A model generated the notes under the pieces. It ran no database searches. It was not told the origin of the DNA and saw only the letters and a list, made by a program, of their open reading frames with translations. Source: Rhizobium rhizoryzae (GTDB lineage: Bacteria > Pseudomonadota > Alphaproteobacteria > Rhizobiales > Rhizobiaceae). From it: a DNA stretch of 64,000 nucleotides. The position numbers were made by a program, and so were the translations under genes. Where the stretch lies: positions 2,826,501-2,890,500 of the forward strand of contig NZ_CP049250.1 of NCBI RefSeq assembly GCF_011046895.1, written 5' to 3'. Below are positions 27,872 through 39,842 of the stretch, in pieces. The stretch's first letter is position 1. Each line of letters starts with the position of its first letter.

Positions 27872-29707
27872 TTATTCAGGAAGAATTCGGACCGCGCCCT
27901 TGTCTGCGCTGGATGCGAAAGCAGCATAGGCTTTCAATGCCGTTGTTACGTTACGCTTGCGCGGAGCAACCGGCTTCCAGCCCAGTTTATCCTGCTCGGC
28001 ACGGCGAGCAGCCAGCTCGCTATCGGTGATCTTCAGGTTGATTGTACGGTTCGGAATATCGATTTCGATCATATCGCCGTTCTTCACCAGCCCAATTGCC
28101 CCGCCGTTTGCCGCTTCCGGTGAAGCATGACCGATCGAGAGACCGGAGGTACCGCCCGAAAAGCGGCCATCGGTGATGAGCGCGCAGGCCTTGCCCAGGC
28201 CTTTCGACTTCAAGTAGCTCGTCGGGTACAGCATTTCCTGCATGCCTGGTCCACCCTTCGGTCCCTCATAACGAATGACGACGACATCACCCGCGACAAC
28301 CTCGTTGCCAAGAATCGACTTAACAGCCGCATCCTGGCTTTCGTAAACCTTGGCAGGTCCGGTGAACTTGAGAATCGATTCATCGACACCAGCGGTTTTG
28401 ACGATGCAGCCGTCCAGCGCGATATTTCCGTAAAGCACCGCCAAGCCGCCATCCTTCGAGAATGGGCTTTCAACCGAGCGGATAACCCCCTTTTCGCTGT
28501 CTGTATCAAGATCATCCCAGCGTGAAGACTGCGAAAACGCGACTTGAGTCGGCACTCCGCCCGGAGCCGCCTTGAAGAAGGTTCGAACTGTTTCGGAGTT
28601 GGTGCGTGTAATATCCCACCGGTTGATGGCGTCACCGAGCGTTGCTTCGTGGACGGTCTTGCAGTCAGTGTTCAGCAGACCGCCCCGCTCCAACTCGCCC
28701 AGAATGCGCATGATGCCGCCTGCGCGATGGACATCCTCCATATGGACATCCTGCTTCGCGGGTGCGACCTTCGAGAGGCAGGGCACCTTGCGCGAGAGGC
28801 GGTCTATGTCATCCATCGTGAAATCGACCCCGCCTTCGTGGGCTGCGGCAAGGATATGCAGAACGGTGTTCGTCGAGCCGCCCATCGCGATGTCGAGTGC
28901 CATGGCATTTTCAAATGCCTGTTTCGTGGCAATGTTGCGCGGCAGCACGCCCTCGTCTTCCTGCTCGTAATAACGGCGGGCGAGATCCACGATCAGGTGA
29001 CCGGCCTCGACGAACAGCCGCTTGCGATCAGAATGGGTTGCGAGAGTAGAACCATTTCCGGGAAGCGAAAGACCAAGGGCCTCAGTCAAACAGTTCATGG
29101 AATTTGCGGTGAACATGCCGGAGCAGGAACCGCAGGTGGGACAAGCCGAACGCTCGATGACGGCCACTTCCTCATCCGAAATCTTGTCATCTGCAGCAGC
29201 GACCATCGCATCGACCAGATCGAGCGCGACTGTCTTGCCATGCAGAACGACTTTACCGGCTTCCATCGGACCGCCGGAAACAAACACGGCCGGGATATTG
29301 AGGCGCATTGCAGCATTCAGCATGCCGGGCGTGATCTTGTCGCAGTTCGAAATGCAGACCATGGCATCAGCACAATGGGCATTCACCATGTATTCAACGC
29401 TGTCGGCAATGATTTCACGCGAGGGCAGTGAATAGAGCATGCCATCGTGCCCCATCGCGATTCCGTCATCTACCGCGATCGTGTTGAATTCCTTGGCAAT
29501 GCCGCCGGCTGCTTCAATTTCGCGCGCGACCAGCTGGCCGAGATCCTTCAGGTGTACGTGGCCGGGCACAAACTGGGTAAAGGAGTTAACGACAGCAATG
29601 ATTGGCTTGCCGAAATCACTGTCTTTCACGCCGGTAGCACGCCACAAACCGCGCGCACCCGCCATATTGCGGCCGTGAGTCGTCGTTCTGGACCGGTAAG
29701 CAGGCAT
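27872..29707 (-). CDS. ilvD: Dihydroxy-acid dehydratase
   Basis: A 611-residue Fe-S dehydratase that converts 2,3-dihydroxy-3-methylbutanoate and its homologue into the 2-oxo acids for valine and isoleucine. Cluster and active-site segments are visible: [11 protein letters not shown] near residue 122, [19 protein letters not shown] near 193, and [10 protein letters not shown]-type [15 protein letters not shown] near 515. The length and the [19 protein letters not shown] segment match the E. coli-type IlvD. It is a single gene with its own terminator. Confidence 0.98.
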   Translation of the reverse strand: MPAYRSRTTTHGRNMAGARGLWRATGVKDSDFGKPIIAVVNSFTQFVPGHVHLKDLGQLVAREIEAAGGIAKEFNTIAVDDGIAMGHDGMLYSLPSREIIADSVEYMVNAHCADAMVCISNCDKITPGMLNAAMRLNIPAVFVSGGPMEAGKVVLHGKTVALDLVDAMVAAADDKISDEEVAVIERSACPTCGSCSGMFTANSMNCLTEALGLSLPGNGSTLATHSDRKRLFVEAGHLIVDLARRYYEQEDEGVLPRNIATKQAFENAMALDIAMGGSTNTVLHILAAAHEGGVDFTMDDIDRLSRKVPCLSKVAPAKQDVHMEDVHRAGGIMRILGELERGGLLNTDCKTVHEATLGDAINRWDITRTNSETVRTFFKAAPGGVPTQVAFSQSSRWDDLDTDSEKGVIRSVESPFSKDGGLAVLYGNIALDGCIVKTAGVDESILKFTGPAKVYESQDAAVKSILGNEVVAGDVVVIRYEGPKGGPGMQEMLYPTSYLKSKGLGKACALITDGRFSGGTSGLSIGHASPEAANGGAIGLVKNGDMIEIDIPNRTINLKITDSELAARRAEQDKLGWKPVAPRKRNVTTALKAYAAFASSADKGAVRILPE

Positions 29708-29948
29708 GGTGTTATCCTCGATTCAAAATCTGCCATCCATGTCGGCGGCCAGACCAATTGTTATGTCTAATCCCTACTCCAAAGGAATTTTGCTGTCACT
29801 ATCAGCACAGGTCAAAGCGGTACGCCTCCGGCTCTCCGACATACACGAAAATGTTCCCCTCGATTTAATTTGCGTGAGGCCTGAAACTCTCCACCAACAC
29901 GTTACGTAGTGATAGAAAGATCCAACATAGTGTTGAGAGAGAACTGCC

Positions 29949-30892
<944 letters not shown>

Positions 30893-30893
<1 letters not shown>

Positions 30894-31537
30894 TGCCTTC
30901 CTTTCCTGACCTCCCACGACGCTTGCACGGTCCAAGCGTCTGGGCCCTTTACCTCTTGGGCCTATTGCCTGCCGCGTGGTATGTTTACCAGGCAATGACC
31001 GGTGGTCTTGGTTTCAACCCGGTCAAGGGATTGGAGCACCTACTGGGCATCTGGGCGCTGCGTTTCTTGATTGCTGCGCTTGTCGTTACTCCCTTGCGCG
31101 ACCTTACCGGCATAAACTGGTTTCGCTACCGGCGGGCGCTTGGTCTCCTCGGCTTCTATTATGTGCTCTTCCACTTCACCGTCTATGTCGTGCTGGATCT
31201 TCGGCTTGATATTCATGCCGTGTGGGCTGACATCGTGCGAAGGCCCTACATCACAATCGGCATGGCGTGCCTGATCCTGCTGCTACCTTTAGCCGCCACT
31301 TCGAATGGATGGTCAATTCGTAGTTTGGGCCCACGATGGAATACACTGCACAAACTGAGCTACATCATCCTGGCAGGGGCGGTTCTGCATTTCGTGCTGG
31401 CTCGGAAAAGTCTGACACTTGAACCGGCCACATATATTGCGATCGCGGCAGTCCTGCTGGGCTATCGGATTGTCCGCAAACCGCTTCAAAAATGGAGACG
31501 GCCCAAGCGACACAATCAACCGGTCCGACAAACTTGA
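30893..31537 (+). CDS. msrQ: Haem-binding membrane subunit MsrQ
   Basis: A 214-residue membrane protein with about six helices, similar to ferric reductase-like domains. The haem-ligand histidines are probably in VLFHFTVYV, LHKLSYIILAGAVLHFVL and the following segments. It passes electrons from the quinone pool or a flavin reductase to MsrP. It overlaps msrP by one base. Confidence 0.95.
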
Positions 31538-31684
31538 ACAAACGAGCCGGTGCAAGTCGCTTTCGAAGTGAAATGGTTCGAGACGCGACTGCACAGTGCC
31601 CAATGGCAGTTAGCGGCGATCCCACGGTGCCCTGACCGTTGAGAAACCAAAGACCGTATAAAGAAGGGTGGACCCCACCAAACG

Positions 31685-31716
31685 AAAAAACCGGTAGGTC
31701 GCCCTACCGGTTTTTT
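31685..31716. terminator. Strong bidirectional terminator between msrQ and rplQ
   Basis: AAAAAACCGGTAGG / CCTACCGGTTTTTT with a TCGC loop is perfect over 14 bp, with six T on either strand. It ends both msrPQ (plus) and the ribosomal superoperon (minus), 29 bases after the rplQ stop. Confidence 0.95.
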
Positions 31717-31744
31717 AATTAACGACTGACCTATGAGGATCAAA

Positions 31745-32170
31745 TCAAGCGGCTTCAGCAGCTTCTGCTTCGGCGGCAACGCGAGCCTTGTCGGCAGCGC
31801 CCTTGGCATCGACGTCACGCTCGACGAATTCGATGACTGCGAGCGGAGCATTGTCGCCCTGACGGTAGCCAGCCTTCATGATGCGAAGGTAACCGCCGTT
31901 GCGCGAAGCGTAGCGGGTTGCGATCGCGTCGAACAGCTTGCGAACGGCGTCCTGATCCTTGATCTGCGAAATCGCTTGGCGACGCGCATGCAGGTCGCCG
32001 CGCTTGCCGAGGGTGACCAGCTTTTCAACGATCGGACGAAGGTCCTTTGCCTTCGGCAGGGTCGTTACGATCTGCTCATGCGTGATGAGCGAAGCAGCCA
32101 TGTTGGCAAACATTGCCTTGCGGTGGCTGGCGGTGCGGTTGAGCTTGCGGCCGGAATTTTGGTGACGCAT
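31745..32170 (-). CDS. rplQ: 50S ribosomal protein L17
   Basis: A 141-residue protein. The N-terminus [21 protein letters not shown] is replaced by its recognisable core [16 protein letters not shown], then [20 protein letters not shown], the hallmark of L17. The C-terminal ~20 residues are an Ala/Glu-rich tail seen in alphaproteobacteria. It binds 23S rRNA near the exit tunnel. It is the last gene of the alpha operon. Confidence 0.98.
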   Translation of the reverse strand: MRHQNSGRKLNRTASHRKAMFANMAASLITHEQIVTTLPKAKDLRPIVEKLVTLGKRGDLHARRQAISQIKDQDAVRKLFDAIATRYASRNGGYLRIMKAGYRQGDNAPLAVIEFVERDVDAKGAADKARVAAEAEAAEAA

Positions 32171-32270
32171 CTCGTGTCTCCTTTACTTGCAAGCATTTGC
32201 CTGCAGTTTAAATTCGCATTCCATTGAACCAGGTGACGCCCAATCGGCCCCACCTGGAAATGCGTGCGGG

Positions 32271-33281
32271 TTAGTACTGATCTTCGTAGCGCTTTGCGAG
32301 ATCTTCGATGTTTTCCGGCGGCCAGGCAGGAACTTCCATACCAAGATGGAGACCCATGGATGCCAGTACTTCCTTGATCTCGTTCAGCGACTTGCGACCG
32401 AAGTTCGGCGTGCGCAGCATTTCCGCCTCGGTCTTCTGGATGAGATCGCCGATGTAGACGATGTTGTCGTTCTTCAAGCAGTTTGCCGAACGGACAGAAA
32501 GCTCCAATTCGTCAACCTTCTTGAGAAGCGCCGGATTGAACGCAAGTTCAGTGACGGCTTCTTCCTCAGCTTCCTTCTGCGGCTCGTCGAAGTTGACGAA
32601 GACAGACAGCTGGTCCTGAAGAATGCGGGCAGCGAACGCGACAGCGTCTTCACCCGTGACTGAGCCGTTCGTCTCAATCGTCATCGTCAGCTTATCGTAG
32701 TCCAGAACCTGTCCTTCGCGGGTGTTTTCCACCTTGTAGGACACCTTCTTGACCGGCGAGTAGAGACTGTCGACCGGGATGAGACCGATCGGCGCGTCTT
32801 CTGCACGGTTACGCTCGGCAGGAACATAGCCCTTACCGTTGTTGACCGTGAATTCCATGCGGATCTCCGCACCGTCATCGAGGGTGCAGATAACGTGATC
32901 CGGATTGAGGATTTCGATATCGCCAACCGTCTGGATATCACCAGCCTTGACAACACCTGGACCCTGCTTGCGCACAACCATGCGCTTGGAATCATCGCCA
33001 TCCATCTTGATGGCAATTTCCTTGATGTTCAGAACGATATCCGTGACATCTTCGCGGACGCCCGGAATAGACGAAAACTCGTGCAGAACACCATCGATCT
33101 GGACTGCGGTGACCGCAGCGCCGCGCAGCGACGACAAGAGCACGCGACGCAACGCATTGCCGAGCGTCAGACCGAATCCCCGCTCCAAGGGTTCCGCAAC
33201 CAGCGTAACCTTGGTACGGCCGGAGGAGCTAAACTCCACCTTGTTCGGCTTGATCAGTTCCTGCCAGTTCTTCTGGATCAT
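32271..33281 (-). CDS. rpoA: RNA polymerase alpha subunit
   Basis: A 336-residue protein, the usual length. The N-terminal dimerisation domain (to ~235) contains [23 protein letters not shown]; the C-terminal domain (from ~255) contains [20 protein letters not shown] and the helix-hairpin-helix [14 protein letters not shown] that contacts UP elements. I chose the ATG at 33281 (MIQKNWQEL), with GAAGG in front. A stem (33373-33403) lies in the 171-bp gap to rpsK. Confidence 0.98.
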   Translation of the reverse strand: MIQKNWQELIKPNKVEFSSSGRTKVTLVAEPLERGFGLTLGNALRRVLLSSLRGAAVTAVQIDGVLHEFSSIPGVREDVTDIVLNIKEIAIKMDGDDSKRMVVRKQGPGVVKAGDIQTVGDIEILNPDHVICTLDDGAEIRMEFTVNNGKGYVPAERNRAEDAPIGLIPVDSLYSPVKKVSYKVENTREGQVLDYDKLTMTIETNGSVTGEDAVAFAARILQDQLSVFVNFDEPQKEAEEEAVTELAFNPALLKKVDELELSVRSANCLKNDNIVYIGDLIQKTEAEMLRTPNFGRKSLNEIKEVLASMGLHLGMEVPAWPPENIEDLAKRYEDQY

Positions 33282-33372
33282 ATGTTTCAAACCTTCCATT
33301 CGCTGCCACTATCCAATCGTGGCAACCGAGCATGAGAAGCACCGATAACAAGCTCATCGGCGTTACGGCAAA

Positions 33373-33403
33373 GCCGCCAGACCTCAAATCGAAGTCAGGC
33401 GGC
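33373..33403 (-). promoter_or_regulatory. Hairpin in the rpsK-rpoA gap
   Basis: GCCGCC / GGCGGC extended by GAC / GTC across one mismatch, followed on the transcribed strand by TTTGCCG. It may be an attenuator, processing site or S4-type control element; only the structure is visible. Confidence 0.5.
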
Positions 33404-33452
33404 ATCACTCAAACTTAACGAAGGCCCACCATTGCAGACCTCCCTTCACGCA

Positions 33453-33842
33453 TTAGACGCGGCGCTTCTTGCGCGGACGGCAACCATTGTGCGGGATCGG
33501 CGTTACGTCGCGGATCGACGTAATCATGAAACCAGCAGCTTGGAGTGCACGCAGAGCAGACTCGCGACCAGAACCGGGACCGCAAACTTCCACTTCCAAA
33601 GACTTCATGCCGTGTTCCTGGGCCTTCTTGGCGCAGTCTTCGGCAGCAATCTGAGCGGCGAACGGCGTAGACTTACGCGAACCCTTGAAACCCTTTGCAC
33701 CAGCAGACGACCAGGCAATTGCATTGCCCTGTGCGTCCGTGATCGTGATCATGGTGTTGTTGAAGGTCGAGTTGACGTGCGCAACGCCAGACGTGATGTT
33801 TTTGCGTTCGCGACGGCGGACGCGTGTGGCTTCCTTGGCCAT
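33453..33842 (-). CDS. rpsK: 30S ribosomal protein S11
   Basis: A 129-residue protein with the family hallmarks [32 protein letters not shown] and the C-terminal [18 protein letters not shown]. It is part of the platform of the 30S subunit. It precedes rpoA in the alpha operon. Confidence 0.98.
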   Translation of the reverse strand: MAKEATRVRRRERKNITSGVAHVNSTFNNTMITITDAQGNAIAWSSAGAKGFKGSRKSTPFAAQIAAEDCAKKAQEHGMKSLEVEVCGPGSGRESALRALQAAGFMITSIRDVTPIPHNGCRPRKKRRV

Positions 33843-33915
33843 GGTATTCCTTTCGTTGATCTCGTCACCGCCGTAACACCAGCGGCTCCACCAGGGTGAA
33901 ACTCACCCCAAACTC

Positions 33916-33948
33916 AAAAAGGAGGCCGATGCACTGGCACCAACCTCC
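33916..33948 (-). terminator. Terminator-like hairpin between rpsM and rpsK
   Basis: On the minus strand GGAGGTTGGTGC / GCATCGGCCTCC (12 bp counting G-U pairs) with a CAGT loop is followed by TTTTT. It lies 22 bases after rpsM, inside the alpha operon, so it would be an attenuator rather than a full stop. Confidence 0.65.
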
Positions 33949-33970
33949 AAAAATCCGGATCTAACCGAAC

Positions 33971-34339
33971 TTACTTCTTCTTACCAGCGATAGCCTTGGC
34001 CGGACCTTTACGCGTGCGCGCATTGGTATGGGTACGCTGACCGCGCACCGGCAGGCCGCGACGATGACGAAGACCGCGATAGCAGCCAAGGTCCATAAGA
34101 CGCTTGATGTTCATAGCGGTTTCGCGGCGAAGATCGCCCTCAACCTGGTAATCACGGTCGATCGTTTCACGGATCTGAAGAACTTCAGCATCCGTCAACT
34201 GATGTACGCGACGGTCAGCAGCAATGCCGACCTTCTCGACGATTTCCTGCGCAAACTTCGGGCCGATCCCGTGAATGTAGGTCAGCGCAATAACAACGCG
34301 CTTCGCAGTCGGGATGTTGACGCCAGCGATACGTGCCAC
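33971..34339 (-). CDS. rpsM: 30S ribosomal protein S13
   Basis: A 122-residue protein: [20 protein letters not shown], then [30 protein letters not shown] and the basic C-terminus. The start is GTG at 34339, preceded by AAGGAGAATAGGC; this gives the conserved M-A-R-I-A-G N-terminus. It contacts the tRNA and the L5 bridge. Confidence 0.98.
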   Translation of the reverse strand: MARIAGVNIPTAKRVVIALTYIHGIGPKFAQEIVEKVGIAADRRVHQLTDAEVLQIRETIDRDYQVEGDLRRETAMNIKRLMDLGCYRGLRHRRGLPVRGQRTHTNARTRKGPAKAIAGKKK

Positions 34340-34431
34340 GCCTATTCTCCTTGCGTTCCAGTTGCCATCCGGCAAGTGGTGCTTCTTCCATGAGAGCAGC
34401 CTCAAAAGGCCGCCAGTTCAAATCTCATCCG

Positions 34432-34460
34432 ATATAGTCATAGCGACAAGACCGGACCAA
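34432..34460 (-). promoter_or_regulatory. Candidate promoter for the rpsM-rpsK-rpoA-rplQ unit
   Basis: TTGGTC, 17 bases, then CTATAT, close to the alphaproteobacterial sigma-70 consensus CTTGAC-N17-CTATAT. It lies in the 241-bp gap between adk and rpsM, about 95 bp before the rpsM start. Confidence 0.6.
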
Positions 34461-34580
34461 ATAGCAGTCCGAGCCAATCGCTATCAAATGTCGCGAGTTG
34501 GCGCGGTGTTTAGCGGAATCGGTGCCCAAAAGCAACCGGCCCCGCCAAGATTCTTTAACAACAAACAGCGTTGCACTCAG

Positions 34581-35171
34581 TCAAGCGGCTGACTTTTCCA
34601 GGACGTCTTCAATAGACTTCGTTACGACATCCATATCCGCCATACCGTCCAGGACCACCAACTGCCCTTGAGCTGCATAGTACTCGGATAGCGGGGCAGT
34701 CTTTTCACGATACTCCACGAGACGCTTACGGAATGACTCGGGATTGTCGTCGGAACGCACAGTCCCACCTGCAGCAACCGTTTCCGCAACCCTCGATTCG
34801 ATTCGGCGAACAAGAGCCTCTTCATCGACCTTCAGTTCGATCACAGCATCGAGCGAAATATTCTTCGCTCGAAGGTTTTCCGCCAACGCCTTCGCCTGAG
34901 GCACCGTGCGCGGATAGCCGTCAAGGATGAAACCCTTGGCGCAATCCGAAGCCTCGATACGCTCGGACACGATCTGGTTCACGATGTCATCCGATACGAG
35001 CCCGCCCGCATCCATGACCGCCTTCGCCTTCTTGCCAATGTCCGACTCAGCCTTAACGGCTGCGCGAAGCATATCTCCTGTGGACAACTGCGGGATGCCA
35101 TACTTGTCCGTCAGGCGCTTCGCCTGCGTACCCTTCCCCGCTCCCGGCGGTCCCAAAAAGATCAGTCTCAT
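34581..35171 (-). CDS. adk: Adenylate kinase
   Basis: A 196-residue short-form adenylate kinase that interconverts ATP+AMP and 2 ADP. The P-loop is [11 protein letters not shown], followed by STGDMLRAA and [14 protein letters not shown]. The zinc/LID insert of the long form is absent and the LID is short. Its ATG overlaps the secY stop by 4 bp, so translation is coupled. Confidence 0.98.
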   Translation of the reverse strand: MRLIFLGPPGAGKGTQAKRLTDKYGIPQLSTGDMLRAAVKAESDIGKKAKAVMDAGGLVSDDIVNQIVSERIEASDCAKGFILDGYPRTVPQAKALAENLRAKNISLDAVIELKVDEEALVRRIESRVAETVAAGGTVRSDDNPESFRKRLVEYREKTAPLSEYYAAQGQLVVLDGMADMDVVTKSIEDVLEKSAA

Positions 35172-36508
35172 CGTCCCCTCTTTCCTCCACGCAACTTGGA
35201 CTTCTTGATCAGTCCCTCATATTGCTGAGCAATGAGGTGACCCTGAATCTGTGCTACCGTATCAAGGGTAACACTGACAACGATCAAAAGCGAAGTACCA
35301 CCAAGGGCTAATGGGATTCCGGTCCGTGCAATCAATGTCTCAGGCAGAATGCAGACGAACACGAGATACACCGCGCCGACGACCGTGATTCTTGTCAGGA
35401 CGTAGTCGATGTATTCCGCGGTCCGCTCGCCAGGACGAATGCCCGGAATGAAGCCGCCATGCTTCTTGAGGTTGTCCGCCGTGTCTTTCGGATTGAAGAC
35501 GATTGCCGTGTAGAAAAAGGCAAAGAAGGCAATCAGCAAGCCATAGAAGAGCATGAACAATGGTTGACCATGCTGGAGCGAGGCAATGATTGCCGTTGCC
35601 CAGGTCGGGAGGCTTGTATTTCCAGCGAAGCCGGCCGCAGTCGCAGGCAGAAGCAACAGGGACGATGCAAAAATTGCCGGAATGACGCCAGAGGTATTGA
35701 GCTTCAGAGGAAGGTGCGACGTATCACCCTGGAACATGCGGTTCCCGACCTGACGCTTCGGATACTGGATAAGCAAGCGGCGCTGCGCACGCTCCACAAA
35801 CACGATCAGAGCAATAACACCGATTGCGACGACCACCACAGTGAGAATCAATGCTGTGGACAACGCGCCTGTACGACCCAGCTCAAGCGTGCCCGCCAAT
35901 GCAGTCGGCAAGCCTGCAGCAATGCCGGCGAAGATGATCAAGGAAATGCCGTTGCCAATCCCGCGTGATGTGATCTGTTCGCCAAGCCACATCAGGAACA
36001 TGGTGCCCCCGAGCAGCGTCACCACAGTCGAAATTCGGAAAAACCAACCTGGATCCAGAACGATACCGTTTCCGCCTTCAAGACCGACGGCAATGCCGTA
36101 AGCTTGAAGCGTTCCGAGCAGAACAGTACCGTAGCGCGTGTACTGGTTGATGATCTTCCGGCCCTGCTCGCCTTCCTTCTTGAGGTTCTCGAGCGACGGA
36201 ACAACCGACGTCATCAGCTGTACTATGATGGAGGCAGAAATGTACGGCATGATGCCCAAGGCAAAGATCGCCATACGCTGAACGGCGCCGCCTGCAAACA
36301 TGTTGAACAGACCAAGAATACCCCCGGCCTGTCCTTTGAATGCCTGTGCATAGGCTTCCGGATTAAGGCCCGGAAGTGGGATATGTGTCCCAAGACGATA
36401 GACAAGAAGCGCAGCCAGCGTAAACCACAGGCGCTTCTTCAGGTCCGTTGCCTTCGAGAAAGTAGAAAAGTTCAGATTCGAGGCCAGTTGCTCAGCTGCA
36501 GATGCCAT
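35168..36508 (-). CDS. secY: Preprotein translocase subunit SecY
   Basis: A 446-residue ten-helix membrane protein, the pore of the Sec translocon. Landmarks are [21 protein letters not shown]'s core [34 protein letters not shown], and [20 protein letters not shown]. The C-terminal part is [19 protein letters not shown]. The ATG at 36508 has GGAGAT in front. It is 229 bp from rplO, with a terminator-like hairpin in between. Confidence 0.98.
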   Translation of the reverse strand: MASAAEQLASNLNFSTFSKATDLKKRLWFTLAALLVYRLGTHIPLPGLNPEAYAQAFKGQAGGILGLFNMFAGGAVQRMAIFALGIMPYISASIIVQLMTSVVPSLENLKKEGEQGRKIINQYTRYGTVLLGTLQAYGIAVGLEGGNGIVLDPGWFFRISTVVTLLGGTMFLMWLGEQITSRGIGNGISLIIFAGIAAGLPTALAGTLELGRTGALSTALILTVVVVAIGVIALIVFVERAQRRLLIQYPKRQVGNRMFQGDTSHLPLKLNTSGVIPAIFASSLLLLPATAAGFAGNTSLPTWATAIIASLQHGQPLFMLFYGLLIAFFAFFYTAIVFNPKDTADNLKKHGGFIPGIRPGERTAEYIDYVLTRITVVGAVYLVFVCILPETLIARTGIPLALGGTSLLIVVSVTLDTVAQIQGHLIAQQYEGLIKKSKLRGGKRGR

Positions 36509-36692
36509 GCCTATCTCCGCCTGACCAGTTCCGCCGGCCAAACAGGCTCCAGGCAGAAAGCAGTCTCATTTCCAATTTCAGAAAATCGGGAGATGGAAGG
36601 TGCAGAAACCAATCTCGACGCCCCACCCCATTTTCCGTTACACCCCGGCTAAACGCCGCGTCCCGCCGGGTTCGTGAGGCCCACATATGGGA

Positions 36693-36727
36693 GCAAAATC
36701 GCCCGGTGTGAAGCACCCCGGGCGATT
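36693..36727 (-). terminator. Terminator-like hairpin between rplO and secY
   Basis: AATCGCCCGG / CCGGGCGATT (10 bp, perfect) with an 11-nt loop is followed by TTGCTCCC on the minus strand. It begins 10 bases after the rplO stop, inside the spc operon. Confidence 0.65.
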
Positions 36728-36737
36728 CATCGACATA

Positions 36738-37208
36738 TTATTCAGCAGCAGCTTCTGGAAGCTTGATGGAACCGCCAGCCTTTTCAATCTTCTCTACAGC
36801 CGCCTTGGAAGCGCCTGCAGCCTCGATCGAAACCTTCGCCTTCAGTTCGCCGTCTGCGAGAATACGAACGCCATCCTTTTCACGACGGATCACGCCAGCA
36901 GCCTTCAAGGAAGCAGCGTCGATCGTCGCGGACGCGTCCAGCTTCTTCGCATCGATCGCAGCCTGAATCCGGCCAAGCGATACAATGACAAAGTCAGACG
37001 AGAAGATGTTGTTGAAGCCACGCTTCGGCAGACGACGGTAGATTGGCATCTGACCGCCTTCGAAACCGTTGATAGCAACGCCAGAACGAGCCTTCTGACC
37101 CTTGACGCCGCGTCCACCAGTCTTGCCCTTGCCCGAACCAATACCGCGACCTACGCGAATACGGTCCTTGCTGGAGCCTTCGTTGTCTTTGATTTCGTTA
37201 AGTTTCAT
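36738..37208 (-). CDS. rplO: 50S ribosomal protein L15
   Basis: A 156-residue protein with [20 protein letters not shown]'s recognisable start, then [23 protein letters not shown]'s glycine/lysine-rich core and [18 protein letters not shown]. It is a late assembly protein of the 50S subunit, 16 bases from rpmD. Confidence 0.97.
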   Translation of the reverse strand: MKLNEIKDNEGSSKDRIRVGRGIGSGKGKTGGRGVKGQKARSGVAINGFEGGQMPIYRRLPKRGFNNIFSSDFVIVSLGRIQAAIDAKKLDASATIDAASLKAAGVIRREKDGVRILADGELKAKVSIEAAGASKAAVEKIEKAGGSIKLPEAAAE

Positions 37209-37224
37209 GGTTCCTACTCCCGTC

Positions 37225-37425
37225 TCACTTCTCGTCGACGACGCGAACGAGATGCTGGACAGACCGGATCATGCCACGAACTGATGGAGTGTCTTCCAGA
37301 GTCCGAACCCGGTGCATCTTGTTAAGGCCGAGACCGATCAGCGTCTGACGCTGAACGGAAGGCCGGCGAATGGGGCTACCGATCTGCTCGACCGTAACCG
37401 TCTTCTTGGTTTCGTTAGCCATCAA
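37225..37425 (-). CDS. rpmD: 50S ribosomal protein L30
   Basis: A 66-residue protein: [20 protein letters not shown], then [20 protein letters not shown], the L30 hallmarks. It lies 8 bases from rpsE and 16 from rplO. Confidence 0.97.
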   Translation of the reverse strand: MMANETKKTVTVEQIGSPIRRPSVQRQTLIGLGLNKMHRVRTLEDTPSVRGMIRSVQHLVRVVDEK

Positions 37426-37433
37426 ACAGCTCC

Positions 37434-38003
37434 TTATTCTTCCGCTGCATTGCCGGAAGCGGCACGGCGAGCCTGAAGCGTAGCATACTTGATGCCGCGC
37501 TGTGCTGCGATGTCCTTCGGATGCACCTGGTGCTTCAAGGCGTCGAACGTAGCGCGAACCATGTTGTAAGGGTTCGACGAACCAGTCGACTTTGCAACAA
37601 CGTCATGAACGCCCAGCGTTTCGAAAACGGCACGCATTGGACCGCCAGCGATGATTCCGGTACCGGCCTTGGCCGAACGAAGCAGAACCTTACCAGCGCC
37701 ATGGCGACCATTCACATCGTGATGCAATGTACGGCCGTCGCGCAGCGGGACGAAAATCAGATCGCGCTTGGCAGCTTCCGTTGCCTTGCGGATCGCTTCC
37801 GGCACTTCGCGAGCCTTGCCGTGACCAAAGCCAACCCGGCCCTTCTGATCGCCGACAACGACCAGGGCGGCAAAGCCGAAACGACGGCCACCCTTAACAA
37901 CTTTGGCAACGCGGTTGATAGCTACCAGCTTATCAACGAACTCGCTGTCGCGCTCTTCGCGGCTCTGACGCTCTTCGCGCGAGCCTCTCTTTTCCTGTGC
38001 CAT
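37434..38003 (-). CDS. rpsE: 30S ribosomal protein S5
   Basis: A 189-residue protein. The double-stranded RNA-binding domain contains [20 protein letters not shown] and [18 protein letters not shown]; the C-terminal part has [20 protein letters not shown]. The spectinomycin-site loop looks wild type. The ATG at 38003 follows GGAACAGGAAA; the frame is open to 38033. Confidence 0.98.
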   Translation of the reverse strand: MAQEKRGSREERQSREERDSEFVDKLVAINRVAKVVKGGRRFGFAALVVVGDQKGRVGFGHGKAREVPEAIRKATEAAKRDLIFVPLRDGRTLHHDVNGRHGAGKVLLRSAKAGTGIIAGGPMRAVFETLGVHDVVAKSTGSSNPYNMVRATFDALKHQVHPKDIAAQRGIKYATLQARRAASGNAAEE

Positions 38004-38104
38004 TTTCCTGTTCCTTTTTCTTTTCCGGTACAAACGGCAGACTTCGAAAAGCCGACCAAACGCCCGTCAGGGAATCTGGTCGGCCAGTGATGAGTGGCCT
38101 CTTA

Positions 38105-38137
38105 AGCCAAAACGACCGATCCGTGAAGACCGGTCGT
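38105..38137 (-). terminator. Terminator-like hairpin between rplR and rpsE
   Basis: ACGACCG / CGGTCGT with a 12-nt loop is followed on the minus strand by TTTGGCTT. It starts 8 bases after the rplR stop, in a 142-bp gap inside the spc operon. Confidence 0.55.
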
Positions 38138-38145
38138 CGCATTTA

Positions 38146-38508
38146 TTAGAACGCCAGACCGCCTTCGCGAGCAGCGTCCGCAAGAGCCTTGATACGGCCG
38201 TGGTAGATGAACGCACCACGATCGAATACGACTTCCTTGACGCCCGCGGCAACCGCACGCTCGGCAACGAGCTTACCGACTGCTGCAGCTGCAGCAGTGT
38301 CGGCGCCGGTCTTCAGAGACGTACGCAAGCCACCATCGAGCGTGGAAGCCGCAGCAAGTGTGCGACCAGCCACATCATCAATGATCTGGGCATAGATGTT
38401 CTTCGACGAGCGATGAACCGACAGACGCGGGCGACCGTTAGCGACCGCCTTAATCTGGCGACGAACACGGCTCGCGCGCTTTGCAAGTGCTTCTTTCCTG
38501 CTAGCCAT
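38146..38508 (-). CDS. rplR: 50S ribosomal protein L18
   Basis: A 120-residue protein with [32 protein letters not shown] and [19 protein letters not shown]. It binds 5S rRNA with L5. Confidence 0.98.
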   Translation of the reverse strand: MASRKEALAKRASRVRRQIKAVANGRPRLSVHRSSKNIYAQIIDDVAGRTLAAASTLDGGLRTSLKTGADTAAAAAVGKLVAERAVAAGVKEVVFDRGAFIYHGRIKALADAAREGGLAF

Positions 38509-38520
38509 TTCGCGTCAACC

Positions 38521-39054
38521 TTACTTCTTCTTGCCTTCCTTGCGGACGATCCGTTCTTCAGCGTACTTGACGCCCTTGCCCTTGTAGGGCTCCGGACCGC
38601 GGTATTCGCGGATTTCCGCTGCAACCTGACCGACCTGCTGCTTATTGATGCCAGTGACGACGATTTCCGTCGGCTTCGGCACGGCAATAGTGATACCCTG
38701 CGGCGGCTCATAGACCACATCGTGGCTGAAGCCGAGCGAGAGCTGCAGGTTCTTGCCCTGCATGGCGGCGCGGTAACCAACGCCGTTGATTTCGAGCTTC
38801 CGCTCAAAACCGTCCTTCACACCCTTGAAGATGTTCTCGATCATCGTGCGGGACATGCCCCACTTTGCGCGAGCATCCTTCGTGTCGGTTACCGGAGCAA
38901 CAGACACTGCGTTATTTTCGAAAGAAAGCTTTACTTCGTCATTTGCTACGAAGATCAGCTCGCCCTTCGGACCCTTTGCCGTGACCGTCTGTCCTTCGAC
39001 AGAGGCCGTAACACCAGCGGGAACCTGAACGGGCTTTTTACCGATACGAGACAT
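38521..39054 (-). CDS. rplF: 50S ribosomal protein L6
   Basis: A 177-residue protein with [41 protein letters not shown] and [17 protein letters not shown]. It has two homologous domains near the factor-binding site, 12 bases from rplR. Confidence 0.98.
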   Translation of the reverse strand: MSRIGKKPVQVPAGVTASVEGQTVTAKGPKGELIFVANDEVKLSFENNAVSVAPVTDTKDARAKWGMSRTMIENIFKGVKDGFERKLEINGVGYRAAMQGKNLQLSLGFSHDVVYEPPQGITIAVPKPTEIVVTGINKQQVGQVAAEIREYRGPEPYKGKGVKYAEERIVRKEGKKK

Positions 39055-39092
39055 AGTTCAATCCTGTCTGTCCGTTAGAGATCCTGCTGGCC

Positions 39093-39491
39093 TTAGAAGA
39101 CCGAGCAGAGAACCTCACCACCTACGTTCTGTTCGCGCGCCTGATGATCGGCCATCACGCCCTTCGGAGTGGAAAGGATGGTGATGCCGAGGCCGTTCGC
39201 GACCTGCGGAATAGACTTAACCGAAACGTAAACGCGCCGGCCAGGCTTGGAAACGCGGCCAATTTCGCGAATTACGGAAGCACCTTCGTAGTACTTCAGC
39301 TCGATTTCAATCTCGGACTTGCCGTCGCCGTGATCGACCTGCGTGTAGCCGCGGATATAACCCTCAGCCTGCAGAACGTCGAGAACGCGAACGCGCAGCT
39401 TCGAAGCCGGCGTCGTAACGGAAGACTTGCGACGGGCAGCGCCGTTGCGGATACGTGTGAGCATATCGCCCAGAGGATCAGTCATGGTCAT
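39093..39491 (-). CDS. rpsH: 30S ribosomal protein S8
   Basis: A 132-residue protein: [15 protein letters not shown], then [20 protein letters not shown] and the C-terminal [11 protein letters not shown]8 is the autoregulator of the spc operon in E. coli. The ATG at 39491 (M-T-M-T-D) has AAGGAG at good distance; 39485 is the alternative. Confidence 0.98.
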   Translation of the reverse strand: MTMTDPLGDMLTRIRNGAARRKSSVTTPASKLRVRVLDVLQAEGYIRGYTQVDHGDGKSEIEIELKYYEGASVIREIGRVSKPGRRVYVSVKSIPQVANGLGITILSTPKGVMADHQAREQNVGGEVLCSVF

Positions 39492-39504
39492 GTTAACCGT
39501 CTCC

Positions 39505-39810
39505 TTACCAGCTGGACTTCACAACGCCCGGAACCTTGCCCAGATTACCGAGTTCGCGCAGGGCGATACGGGACATCTTGAGCTTCCGGTAGAAGGCACG
39601 CGGACGACCGGTGACTTCGCAGCGATTGCGGATGCGGGTCTTGGAACCATCGCGCGGCAACGAAGCGAGCTTCAAGGTAGCCTTGAAACGCTCTTCGATC
39701 GGCAGGTCCTGTTTCATGATGATCGCCTTCAAAGCAGCGCGCTTCGCTGCCTGGTTGGCGACCGTCTTGCGGCGGCGCTTGTTCTTTTCGATTGCGCTTG
39801 TCTTCGCCAT
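39505..39810 (-). CDS. rpsN: 30S ribosomal protein S14
   Basis: A 101-residue zinc-free (C-minus) S14: [39 protein letters not shown] and the C-terminal GVVKSSW. No CxxC pairs are present. The start is 39810, the conserved N-terminus; 13 bases before rpsH. Confidence 0.98.
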   Translation of the reverse strand: MAKTSAIEKNKRRRKTVANQAAKRAALKAIIMKQDLPIEERFKATLKLASLPRDGSKTRIRNRCEVTGRPRAFYRKLKMSRIALRELGNLGKVPGVVKSSW

Positions 39811-39842
39811 ATCGAGTTCCTTTTCTACGCTCGTCGTTACGG

